A stretch of 64,000 nt of DNA from Adenophora triphylla var. japonica (Eukaryota; Streptophyta; Magnoliopsida; Asterales; Campanulaceae), in contig JAFEMH010005378.1 in the NCBI GenBank assembly GCA_022495995.1, positions 62,001-126,000 of the forward strand. Direction: 5' to 3'. The first letter of the stretch is position 1. The number at the start of each line of letters is the position of its first letter. This document shows positions 21,231 to 34,565 of this stretch, piece after piece. The translations under genes were made by a program, and so were the position numbers. Under the pieces are notes generated by a model. That model did no database searches and had not been told where the DNA came from. It saw only the letters and a list, made by a program, of their open reading frames with translations.

Positions 21231-24200
21231 TCATTTTTTCTTGCGTCCAAAACCACGTGCCCGACCAAGACGAGCATCAAGCATTTCCTTTGCTTTTATT
21301 TTAAAGAAATCTTTCATTGGATCAGGATTTGATTTTTCCTTTTTACTGGCAGTTTGTGGAGGTGCCTGGAATAACGAACAAGTTTTTATTTTCATGCACT
21401 CGAGTAAATAAGTATGTTTTGAAGATCAAGCAAATTGTAATACCTTTCGTTCAGCTTTCATTGACTTCTCAAGACTACCGAGTGCTTTGGCAGGGTCACC
21501 TTTCATTACCTTACTCAATTGTTTCATTCTAACACGCATTTGGAAAAGTGAGGAAACCAGTTGGCTCACCTGGAAATTATTGTAAGAAGTATATTACACA
21601 GATGGCACTCCTCCATCCCAAAATGAATGCCAAAAATATAATTCAAATTAGCTCTTTTTTTTTTTTTGGATTTGGACATTCATTTTGGGGCGGGGAGGGG
21701 GGGGGGGAGTATTAAGTTGAAGGAAATGTAGTGTGAAAATATGTAAATTTGCTTCTTTGTGTCAGTATTTATAAGACAAGTTGCATCACCCTGGCATTAT
21801 GGTTACCTGCTTCTCTGTTTTTCCAGACGCTCTAGCAACCCGCCTTCTTTTGAGAGGTGATGTAGCTAGAATCTCTGGTTTCTCCCTCTCCTCTGCAAGC
21901 AAATGGAGTAATCAGATATTTCTAAAGAAGACGCACTATGAGTGGGGTACAGGAAAGAGTGGGGCCCACATCGGCTTAATGTAGACAGACTTCCATTGCA
22001 TTTTTAAATAAAACACACCCTCTGTCCTAATATGAGTGTCCTTTTGCCAACTTATTATGTTCCAACAAGGACTTGAAATGCTATAAAGTACAGGCTATGT
22101 TTGGTACAATTCATTGATGGAAGCTAGACTAGAAATGAATTTCATACTCCCTCCGTCCCAAAATGATCTTCCCACTTTATTTGTTGTGAATACGAAGGTA
22201 TCTTTAACAATAAATTTTATATTTATTTAATTATCCTAATAAAATTAAAACTTGTTATTGATACACTATTATAAATACTATCAATAACAAATTTTAGATG
22301 TTTATTAGAATAATTAAATTAATCTAAAATTATCACTCAAAGTATATTCGAATTGACAACAAAAAATTTAGGAAAATCATTTTGGGATGGATGGAGTATT
22401 AATATGGACATGAAACTACAAAGAAGATCTAAATGTCATTCTAGTTTTTTTTTAATTCAAAATCATTCTAGGCTACTGATAAGCTTACTATTGATACCAA
22501 CACATCAGCTGATACAAGTGTGTAAGGTGTAAGGGTCACTTCTGTAAATATGTATAAGTTAAGGGTCTCATGTAAACTTTGTATAACTGATTTATGTTAG
22601 CTTGTTAGTTGTTAGAGGTTAGTTAGACAGCTGATTGTTGTGTATATATGTATAGTTAGCCTCTATTCAATACAAGATGAAAATTCCCAAATATGTTGAT
22701 CTCTTTACTCTCTCTCTCACTTACATGTTCGAACATGGTATTAGAGCGATTGATTCCAATTTTTGTTTCCGCACATTGATTCATCTGTTGTTTTCGTTCA
22801 TCTACTCTGGCGATCAGTTCATCTACCTAGATCAATGTTGATTTCCAACTCCAAATTATCAGGTTTTGCTCATGAAAACAATCTGTGTTGCTGAATTTCT
22901 GTTCTTCTATTCAATTTCTCATAAGTTTGTTCAATTCTTCTATCCCTTGGATTTATCGTATCTCATTTGTTCAAATTTCTTGATTGAATTGGTTTTTCTT
23001 TTGTGCCCTAATTCTACTCTTTCTTCGAAATCTGTCTCTTTGAAAATTTCACATCTTTCAGTACATATTCTCAATTGATTTGCTGATTAACTGAGCTCTA
23101 CTCCTATATTTTCATCATGTCAATTCCTGCAACCGATGGTAGCTCATATGGAGGTACTATTTCTACTGAGTTGTATGACAATTGTGAGTCTGTTATTCAA
23201 CTTGGCCCTAATCATCCTTTGTTCCTATATCCAAATGATAATCCTGGAATGAAATTGATCACACATGTTCTAACCGAAAACAATCACTCTCAATGGAGTC
23301 GCGCCATGATTCTGTTCTTGGAATCCAAGATCAAACATGGAATGATCAATGGCTTGTCTCCTCAGCCTAAACCTGAGTCAAAATATTCTGCAATTTGGAG
23401 TAGATGTAACAGTATGGTCATCTTGGCTCACTGACTCTGTTTCTCCAGACATTGCAACAGGTATTGCATATCTCCCTACTGCCAAACTCATTTGGGATGA
23501 TCTCAGAACAAGATATTCTCAAACCAATGCTCCAAAAATATTTCAGATTAGTAAAGATTTGTCCTCCTTTTCTCAAGGACATCTCTCCGTCTCAGCATAT
23601 TATAGTTATACTAGATTTCGAAGCTTAAAGGATGAGTATTATGAACTCACTCATTTGAGCAAGTGTACCTGTAATTGTATCTGTGGACATGTTAAACAAC
23701 AAGAGGACTTTGAGCTAGTTCACATAACTTACTCAATTTTTGATGGGCCTTAATGATAGTTTCACTGCCGCTAGGGGTCAAATTCTGATGTTGAAACCCT
23801 TGTCTACTGTCAATGAGGCCCTAAGTATGCTTCTTCAAGAAGAACAACAGAGAGGCTCTTCTTCAGTTCCATTGAGCTTCCCTTTATCTGAAGTATCTCC
23901 CTCTACAGCTCTTTTTACTAAGAGTGGAACAACAAATTCTACCTACAAGAATCATACAGTCAAAGGGAAACATAGAGGACAAACTTTTTGTGAGTATAGT
24001 CATGGAGATAGCCACACCAAGGATAGGTGTTTCTTTCTTCATGGTTATCCTGAGTGGCATGCTTTACATGGAACTAAACCAGATCTCTCTAGGATGCCTA
24101 AAAATCATAGGTCCAAATTTGGGAAGTTCAATAATGGAGCCAATCACAGTGTTGTTGCTGCAACCTCTGACATATCTCCTCATGATTCTATGCATGTTGA

Positions 24201-27200
24201 GTCTTCTCTCAATGCCAATGGTGTCTTAACTGGGATTACTCCTTCTCAGCTATAACAGTTCAACTTGTCAATGTTGGTTCTACTAACTGTTCAGACTCAG
24301 TTTCTGCAGGTATGAGCTCTACAAATACAAGTATTGTTATTCATTGCATGAGTTCATTTTCTTGTGACAATACACACTGGATAATAGACACAGGTGCCAC
24401 AGATCACATTACATCCTCTTTCCATCTTCTTATTGATCCTGTTCCTATCTCTTCTTACATTCATTTACCAAATGGTAATAAGTCTCATATCACTTACAAA
24501 GGTTCAGTGCATCTCTCTGAACACATTACTTTATCCAATGTGTTATATGTTCCTGATTTCTCTTCTAATCTCTTGGCCATCAGTAAACTCACAAATGACA
24601 GCAATTATTCTATCTTGTTTTCTTCCAATTATTGTTTTATTCAGGGCCATCAGTTGAAGAAACCAAAACTGATTGGTAGTATGCATGGAGGTCTGTACAG
24701 ACTGTTGTTACCAAGCCTCTCTACTCATTCTTTAGAGGACAGCTCTTCTTCTTCACATCTTTCTCAAGCATGTACTGCTAATTCTCAGAGTGTTTCTTTG
24801 TGGCATCACAGACTAGGTCATGTTCCTCTTCATAAACTCAAAAGTATCCCAAATGTTCAATGCAGTATTGGTTCATGCAATAAAAACTTTTTGTGTGATG
24901 TATGTCATTTTGCCAGACAAACTAGGTGTTCTTTCCCTCTAAGTCAATCTAAGAGTGTTGCTTCTTTTGTTCTTCTTCGTTGTGATGTATGGGGCCCTTA
25001 TAGACATCTCACTTATGATGGCTATTCTTCCTTCTTAACAATTGTAGATGATTTCGTTCGATGTACTTGGATATATCTTTTAAAATCAAAGGCTCATGTT
25101 TCTCAAGTGTTGCTCAACTATATTCTCATGGTTAAAAATCAATTCAATGTCACCATTAAAGTCATTCACTCTGATAATGGCACTGAATTTTTCAACCAAA
25201 TTGTCCCTTTTTGTTCATTCCTCTTGGTATTACTCAATCCAGTACATGTACTGAAACACCTCAACAAAATGGTCAAGCAAAGAGAAAACACGGATATGTC
25301 TTAGAAATAGCTCAATCTCTGAGATTCCAAGCTCATCTTCCATTGCAGTTTTGGGGAGATTGTGTTTTAACAACCACAATCTAATCAAGTTCTGTTTTGC
25401 ATAACAAAACTCCTTTTGAAGTTCTTCTGGGCTCCTCTCCTTATTCTCACCTTAGAACTTTTGGTTGTCTCTGTTTTGCATCCACTCCTCAACATAATAG
25501 GGACAAATTCTCCTCTAGGGCAATCAAAAGCATCTTTCTTAGATATCAATCACACAAAAAGGCCTATAAGTTGTATGATTTAAATACTCACAAGATCTTC
25601 TATAGCAAGATCTTCTATAGCAGAGATGTTGTTTTTATGAAAATATATTTCCATTTGCTCACTCTCATATCTCCAATCCTGTTACCTCACCCATTCTTGC
25701 TTACTCTGATAATATGGACAGGTTCTGTGATGATCCTTCTTCTCCTATTTATACTTCTTCAGATCAGCCCTCTCACACTGATCCTCCTACTTCTCCTTCG
25801 GTTCCTATTTCTTCTGCTCCTCATATCAGTGATTCTCCTATTCTTCAATTCTGATTCTTCCCCTTCTGTCTCTCTTCCATCCATAAAACCTGTCAGACAA
25901 AGGAAACTTCCTGTCAAGTATCAAAATTTCACCAATCTTCCTCCTAGTATTACCAAACACATGGTCTCCTCCACCACTAGTCATTCTCATCCTTTCTCTC
26001 TACATTTCATTTCATATGACAAATTTGCTCCTCATTACTCTTCCTTTTGTCTTGACATTTCTTCTTTTCCCAAGAAGCCAACTACCTATTCTCAGGCTGT
26101 CAAACATCCAGAATGATGTCATGCCATGCAAAATGAACTTAATGCATTAGAAAATAATAAAACATGAATTTTGCAAACTCTTCCCGATGGTAAACATACT
26201 GTGGGATGTAAATGGATATACAAATTGAAATTTAATTCTGATGATTCTCTTGATAAGCATAACGCTAGGCTGGTGGCTAAGGAATTCACTCAAGTTGAAG
26301 GTCAGGATTATTTTGAAACTTTTGCCCTGTGGCAAAAATGACTATTGTCAGAACTCTCTTGGCCATTGCAATTTCAAACAGTCGGTCATTATTTCAAATG
26401 GATGTCTCTCATGCTTTCTTGCATGGAGACCTTCTTGAAGAAGTTTACATGGATATTCCACCTGGTTTATCATTTCCTTCTTCATCACATAGAATCCAGT
26501 GGTCCTCCTTTAGTCTGTAAACTACTTAAATCTCTTTATGGGCTCAAACAGGCACCCAAACAGTGGTTTCAGAAGTTCTCAGATGCCTAATTGGACTTTG
26601 GTTTCACTCAAACACATGCTGATCATTCTCTCTTCATTTTGCATACATCCACTCATTATACTGTTGCACTGGTTTATGTGGATGATCTCATCATTACTGG
26701 TGATGATCTCCCTGCTATTACTGCTGTCAAAACTCATCTACACTCAAGGTTCAAGATCAAGGATTCGGGCCACCTTAAATACTTTCTAGGTTTGAAAATT
26801 GCCAGATCAGATAAGGGCATTTACTTGCACCAGAGGAAGTACACTCTTGATATCTTGCAAGACACTAAGCTGGACAATGCTAAACCTTCCAAAATTCCAA
26901 TGGATTCACATCATTCGCTTGCAGCAGAAAAAGGCATTTTACTCACTGATCCTAATGTGTACAGAAGACTTGTAGGTAGACTTATCTATCTCACCATTAC
27001 CAGGCCTTGAGCTATCTTATCTTGTTCATATACTAAGTCAGTTTCTCTCAGCTCCTAGAACTCCTCACTTAGATGCTGCAGCACTCAAATTGGTTAGACA
27101 TTTGAAAGGTAATCCTGGTCAGGGTCTGTTCTATGGTTCTTCATCTTTCACTCTCAGTGCCTATTGTGATTCTGATTGGGCTGCATGTCCAACCACCAGA

Positions 27201-30200
27201 AGGTCTCTTACTGTTTTTTTTTTTTTTTTATGTTCTTGGGTGATTCCTTGAATTCTTGGAAATGCAAGAAACAATCAGTGGTGTCTAGATCTTCCACAGA
27301 GGCAGAGTATAGAGCCTTAGCCAGTACTTGCTGTGAGATTACTTGGCTTCTATCTCTTTGCAGGTTTTTGGATTATCCACCTTAACACCAGTTCCTCTAC
27401 GCTGTGATAATCAATCAGCTTTGCATTTGGTTGCCAATCCTATATTTCATGAAAGGAATAAACATATAGAAATTGATTGTCACTTAATCAGGGAAAAGAT
27501 TAGAGGTGGTGTTGTGTATCATTTGTATATTCATACACTTGAACAACCAGCTGATTTGTTTACCAAGTCACTTCCCAGCGACAAAATTGCTCACTTATTG
27601 TACAAGATGAATGTGCTTAATGTGTTTCACCCATCCATCAGGAGAGGGGGGGGGGTGATAAGCTTACTAATGATAACAACAATCTGATACAAGTGTGTAA
27701 GGTGTAAGGGTCACTTCTGTAAATATGTATAAGTTAAGGGTCTCATGTAGAACTTTGTATAACTGATTTCTGTTAGCATGTTAGCAGTTAGAAGTTAGTT
27801 AGACAGCTGATTGTTGTGTATATATGTACAGTTAGCCTCTGTTCAATACAAGATGAAAATTCCCAAAAATGTTGATCTCTTTTCTCTCTCTCTCACTTGC
27901 ATGTTCAAACAGCTACGAAGGAAAGACTAATTTCATTTGTGCTTGATGGAGAGGTCATGTTGGATGTTATGGCTCGATGTCCTGGCAAAGGGGGGTGCGG
28001 GGGGCTACGCCCCCCGCGGTATGGTATGACTCTCTCAACGCCGCGAGGCGGGCGCCCCGTGCTATCCGAGGCGGGCGCCTGGTGGCCGAATGTATGGCTG
28101 TGGCGTGGAGCTTTGAGGCGGCCGCATGGATCTTTCTGGGGTGGGCCCATCGAAGGCCGAAGGAGCAGCTTGGCATTGCACCTCGCCAGGCGGGCGCCTG
28201 GGTCACCTTGGGGCGGGCGCCTCAAGGCTGACGGGGGGTTTTGGGCCTGAACGGGTTTCTGTTTATTTGGTCTTGGTTTAGGCTAGGATTTGTAACATAT
28301 ATAGACTGTTTGTAACCCTATGTAAACAGATGAGACATAGCACATAATAATACAGAGGCAAGGTTCAAAACCCCAATCGATTTCCATCTCTTTTCTCTTT
28401 TGATTTCTCAATTGCTTGGTGTGTGTTCTTAGTTATTGTTTAATTGCTTCCGCTGCGATTGCACAACAGGTCAGTCTGGCTTTTTCCTTGAAATGGTAGT
28501 CAAGGTGGAATGAGCTTTCCATACTTTATTACTAAAACACCCATGTAATAACCTAGCAGGAGTCCCCATCATGGAGACCGGATTCCTCGTACCATACAAG
28601 CCCAAAGGGTAGGAGTGATTATGTATACTCCCTCCACCCCACTAAAAGTTACACTTGTGTTTTGGACACGGAGATTAAGAAAAAGTGAGTGGTGTGAGTA
28701 TGAAAAGTGAAGTAGGAGAGATAATTGTTTTGGACACGGAGATTAAGAAAAAGTGTAAGTGGTGTGATCATGAAAAGTGAAGTATGAGAGAGAATGTGGG
28801 GTAGGGAATAGTAAGTAAATAGTTGTTGTGAGTATGCAAGTGGGACTCATTGATTAAAAAAGTATTTAAATTTTCTATTTAGGGAAAATGATTTTTTTAG
28901 TGGGACAACCTTTTGGGTAAAAAGAGTAACTTTTAATGGGATGGATGGAGTATGTGCTAGTTCTAAAATGGTTCAAAATCAACTATCTATATTTACTCAA
29001 GATTGCCAAAATATGACCCCCAGTTTGGGACGGAAGGTTATGGAGTTAGTATGGATGAACTAAAAGATCAACTGGTTTATTTTTATACAAGCGTTCCATA
29101 ATATTTTGTATGTTTGATGGCACCCAAAAAAGGTGATCAAATGGAAAGAAATAAATGTAAGATTCAGTTTTCTTACATGTCAGGTTTCTCCTTACCATAT
29201 TTTTAGGGGCCCTGTGCCAAATGTGAATATGATGCCCTTAATATATACATATAAAAAACAGTACACAATAATTAAGTTTTGGTAATAAAATAAGAAAATA
29301 AAAAAATAAAAGTAAAATTTCCTGAAACAAATAAAAGGAAAGAAAGAAAGTTAACAAAGGCAGGCAAGGCAAGCAAAGGAAAAATAGGCTTCAAATTTCC
29401 ATGAAAATCGTGTGGGGTGATTTGATCTCAGCACCTCAAGGAACATAAAAATAAAGTTATTCAACCAATCTAAATGCAATACATGTTACATTATCACGTT
29501 TAAATTTATATATTATTACTAGCATTTGGGCTAGGTTTTTAAAGTATGGAAAAATATGAGGCCCTCTAAAATTTTGGGCCCTGTGCAATTGGGCTCCTTG
29601 CACACCTTCAAAACCGGGCCTTCTTACCATTCTAGTAAAGGAAATGAAATTGGCCCGTAGGCACTTGTACCTAGCTTTACATGATCTTTTTATAGTTCTG
29701 ACTGAAAAATAACTCTGGAGACCTTGATTATTGATTGTTGTACTTTCATCAAATTAAAGACAAGATGGTTGATAATGTTGTACTTAGGTAAATATTAAGG
29801 GGGTCTTTGTATGAGTTATAAAGGTAGAGAAGATATACCAGGGGTCATAGCTTCTATCATCGATTCAGCTAGTTGTAGATTCTTCTCCGCCTCTCGAATT
29901 TGTGCGGGACTAACCTATTGCAGACAAAGGTAGATTCACTTTACGGATGTCGTCAAGGATTTTATTTTTATTTTTTATGGAAACATGAAAGTAGAAAATT
30001 GAAACTCGGTATTCATACCTTTGCCATTCCAGGCATCATTCCAACAACACTGGCCATGGGACCCAATTTCGCAATCGAACGATTTTGCTTTAAGAAGTCA
30101 TTGAAGTCAAATTTCTCAGCCATGATCTTCCTCTCAAATTCTTCAATATCTTCTCTGTTTACCTGCGCAGTTTGAACAATGGTTAGTCCAAAGAATGATA

Positions 30201-33200
30201 CTCCCTCCGTTCGGAAAGTTAGTCCCACTTTTTTGTTATTAATTTAAGTCAACTTTGAGCAATAATTTAGGTTAGTTTTAATTATCCTAATGATAATTAA
30301 AAACTTGTTATTGATAATATTTACAATGATATATCAATAACAAGTTTAAGATTTTCATTAGGATAGTTAAAACGAACCTAAATTATTGCTCAAAGTTGAT
30401 TCAAGTTAACCACCAAAAAAGTAGGAATAACTTTCTGGGACAGAGGGAGTATGATTGTAAGAAATAGTTTTATAAAACAAAGGGACTTACAACTTTTTCC
30501 GCCTTCTCCACAAATGATAAAACATCTCCCATGCCTAAGATGCGCCCGGCCATACGATCTGGGTAGAACGGTTCGAGGTCCTCCAGGCGTTCTCCTCGTC
30601 CAACAAGCTTGATGGGCTTTCCTGATACCTGCCACAGTGAGCAGTGAAACAAGAGATCAAATAGCTTTATATTCTTGCAGAATAGCAGTCAAAGTCATTG
30701 TTACTCAGGATAAATAAACCCAACATACACACAGTGTATACATAAATATTGTGTGTGTGTGTGCGTGTGCGTTTTTTCTTCTAAAGATGAGAAATTACTG
30801 CTGAGTTTACGAATTTGTTGTGCTCTTCATTACATCAGGAGTGAACAAAAAATGCTTAATTGTTTTTGACCAAAGAGTTTATGAGATAATTTTTTAACAT
30901 ATAGGTTAATTAGTTCATGAATCTCATAATTTAGTACGTGTACTTTTTATATCTATCATGTTTAATCTAGTAGAGTACCAGAACATGGTGACTGTTTCGA
31001 AATTTAATAATATAGGAAGAAAAGGTAGGATTTTTGCAAATAAAAACCATTTTATGGTGCTCATTAGTAACTTGGCCATCACCACATAATTCAGGTTATC
31101 TTTAGGGAATCCTTAATTTAAATATTAATCCTATAGGATTGACTTGGCTTTATCTATGCGTATGGTACTTCTCATTTATCTGCTGTCTTTATAAGGAATT
31201 TAAGATGGAAGGGTATTTTCGGAACTGAAAAGTTAAAAAAACATAAGGGTCGTATCTCTTTTATGCGTGGTTTCCTATCTGACAAGAAGAAATATATTTT
31301 GGGTAGTATCGTCATTGGTAACAAGTTCAACCCCATCATATTCATAATTATCATGAGCAAAATTACGTAATATCATGCTTATATACCTAATTTATGAACC
31401 AAAAATAATGCATGATGTAGAAACTGTGAGTTTATTTTCATTTATCAGAGATGAATTTTCCATTAATATTATGGATTTGGCAGTAGCTTTAACAAGGTGT
31501 ACCTCTTTAACACTCAGAGCTGCCCCACCTCTAGAATCTCCATCTAACTTTGTCATAATGGCACCAGTAATTCCGATTTCCTCATTGAATGTTGACACCA
31601 GCGCTGCAATTCATGAATTATAACTATAAATGCATAAAATGTTGAAAAAACAATTGATACTTTTGTACCAATAATCAATTAAATACATTAAACACATTGG
31701 AAAAGAAGAATCTAAATTAGACTAAGCTTCATTTGGAGCTTAATAGGAATTTAATACTCCCTCCGTCCTTAAATGAATGTCCAAATTTCATTTAGGGGAC
31801 ATTCTAAAAATGTATACATTTTAAACAAACTTATGGCCAAGATGTATAAATATTTTTGTGATCCACTTTCTAAACATTTAGTTTTGCATGCATTGTGTAG
31901 TGGTGTTGATGATGGTGAGAGTGGTGGTGGTACTAACCAGGTTAGGGCTTTTCAATTTGGGAAAATAGTAGTTCACAAACCCGTTAAATCTTTAACGGGG
32001 TTAGTTTTGGATAAAGGAGCAACTTAACCGTTGCGCCAAGGCTCGCCCTCTGACCACGTAAACATTATGTTAATAAAATCTAACCTCATCTAACGGGGTT
32101 GCATAAATTTTAATGAGATCTGAAAGTACATATGATTATGTCGTCACTTTAAAGTATGTTATACTTTTTGCAATCAGAGGTGTGGTACGTTGCATATAGT
32201 GGTAATTATTCCAAAAAAAAAAAAGAAATTGGTAAAAAACATGTAGGGACAAAGTTTTTTACAAAAAGGACATTCATTTTGGGACAAAAAATTCTTGAAA
32301 ATAGACATTCATTTAGGGACAGTGGGAGTACTGTTAATAACACAGTATAGCTTATTTCCGAAGCATATACTTCTTACATTTTAATAATCAAGCCTACGAC
32401 CAAATATTATCACCCTTGTAAACAAAACCTCGAGCAGCGAGTGAAACACCCGCAAGATAAGTAATCTGAACGTAAAATTAGTCATCTGATGTATTTTGAC
32501 AAGTAATAGGAGCTCTTGGTTCTTTATATACATTGTAGTCTTACGTCTAGTTACCTGACCAACACACACACACATGAAACACAGTCACTGTACTGAACTT
32601 GTCAAACTCAACAAAGAATAGCAGTTAAAAGTTACTCCCTCCGTCCCAAATTGAATGACCATTTTTCTTCAAATAACTGTCCCTAAATGGTTTTTTTACC
32701 AATTTTTTTTTTCAAAGTTCATAATATATTTGCAAAACTAAAATTTTCTCGCAAGAACATTTACATATTTCTACTTAAAAATCAACCTTTTCAAAATGGT
32801 CCTTAAATGCAAAATGGTCATTCATTTTGGGACAGAGGGAGTAGCTCAAAATCATGATAGAATTGCTTATACTGAGACACAGTGACTTTTTAATTTTTAT
32901 TTTTTTGATAGAAAGACACGATGAAACTATACTACATACAGTTTCGAATTGTTCAAATACCTGCAGCTTCTTGGCCAGTCATGGCATCAACAACAAGCAA
33001 AACTTCAGTGGGATTCAATGCTTGTTTTACTTCTTTCAACTCATCCATCATACTCTTATTTATCTGATAAAGAGAAGAAAATAAGAAACTACATTTGCAT
33101 ATCCTAGTTAAGACAAGTCAGATAATATCTTAATTAATCCGTTGAATTATTGAAAGATAGACTGTATAACCTGTAGTCTTCCAGCTGTATCCATTATGAC

Positions 33201-34512
33201 AACATCAACATTCTTTTTTTTAGCCTCTTCAAGACCTTGCCTTGCTATTTCAGCAGGTTTAATCTCGGTACCCGCAGCATAAACAGGAACACCCACCTGT
33301 TCCAAGCTTTCTACTAATATCAGCATGTATATGAACAGGATACAAACTTTACAAATATGAAAAACCATGAATCATTAATATTCCTAGTACCGAAAATCCT
33401 ATCACGTCTAATCAAACTTTTCTTGTACTCACTCCGTCCCAAAATGATCTTCCCCCTTTTTTGGTTGTCACTACAAAGGTACATTGAGCAATAATTTTAG
33501 ACTAATTTAATTATCCTAATGAAAATTTAAAACTTGTTATTGATACACCATTATAAATACTATCAATAACAATTTTTAGATGTTCATTAGGACAATTAAA
33601 TTAGTCTAAAATTATTGTTAAAAATACCTTCGTATTAACAATCAAAAAAATAGGAAGATCATTTCGGTGCGGAGGGAGTATTCTGGATAATGCATATAAC
33701 GTTCATTCGGAGGAGAATTACCATGGGGTAAAATTCCAATTTATCAACAAAGTAAGTGTAGATCAATGGTGAGATTTACAATAGTGGAACACGATTATAA
33801 AGAGAGAGAGAGAGAGAGAGAAGGGAGAGAGACTTGTCTCATCCATAATTGCATTAATTTGGACTATCAAAGATGAGCATGTGACTACATGAATCATTCA
33901 CACATGTGTGGCAATGGCAACTTTAAAGAGCTTTTGGGATACAATTTACCCCAATATTAATTCGCAATGGATAGCGTGTTATATATAAAATTAATAAGAA
34001 CATATTTCAGGATTTAATCTTCTTGTCCATGTTTTCACTTGTTTTTTCTTTGAGCTATTAAACATGACAGACTTAAACTGGCGCTGGCTCACATAACCAT
34101 GTAAATCTTTGCTGAAATAGAAAATACTAGTCACATGTTCACCAAGCATGAGAAGAGAACAACTAAAGAGCGAATTTCCACACCAATGTATCCGAGTATT
34201 ATGGTTTACCTCAAAAGATATCACCGATTCGTAAGCCTTTTCAGCATTTTAAACAACAGGCATACAAAAGCAAAGCAAATTGAGAGCTAGATAAAGTTTT
34301 TATGAAATAAAGTAAAGAATAAAAATTTGAATACCCTTTTCCCCAAAATCACAAGTTGATTGATTGCAGCAGGTCTATACACATCTCCAGCAATAAGCAT
34401 GCACTTCTTCCCCTGTGATCCATTTCATATTGCAACGTAAACAAGGTAAGCTCTAAGGCCAAGATGAACAATAAAATCACCACTAATTCATCTAGCTGCA
34501 TTATTCATATGC

Positions 34513-34565
<53 letters not shown>

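Larger units (their letters stand above)
22472..27916 (+). mobile_element. Ty1/copia element in SRP54 intron 12, antisense to the gene
   Basis: The element proper spans 22477-27911 with 259- and 256-bp LTRs; the 5-bp target duplication GCTAC lies at 22472-22476 and 27912-27916. Order: LTR, primer site, gag, protease, integrase, RT, RNase H, purine tract, LTR. All domains can be found, but frameshifts and stops break them. The short LTR and domain set fit the Ale-like copia group; the lineage is an inference. Confidence 0.95.

Noticed and set aside
27897..28250. GC-rich ORFs on both strands (117, 106, 84, 79 codons)
   Set aside because: Overlapping frames in a GC-rich palindromic repeat with few stop codons. 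None has a recognisable motif.
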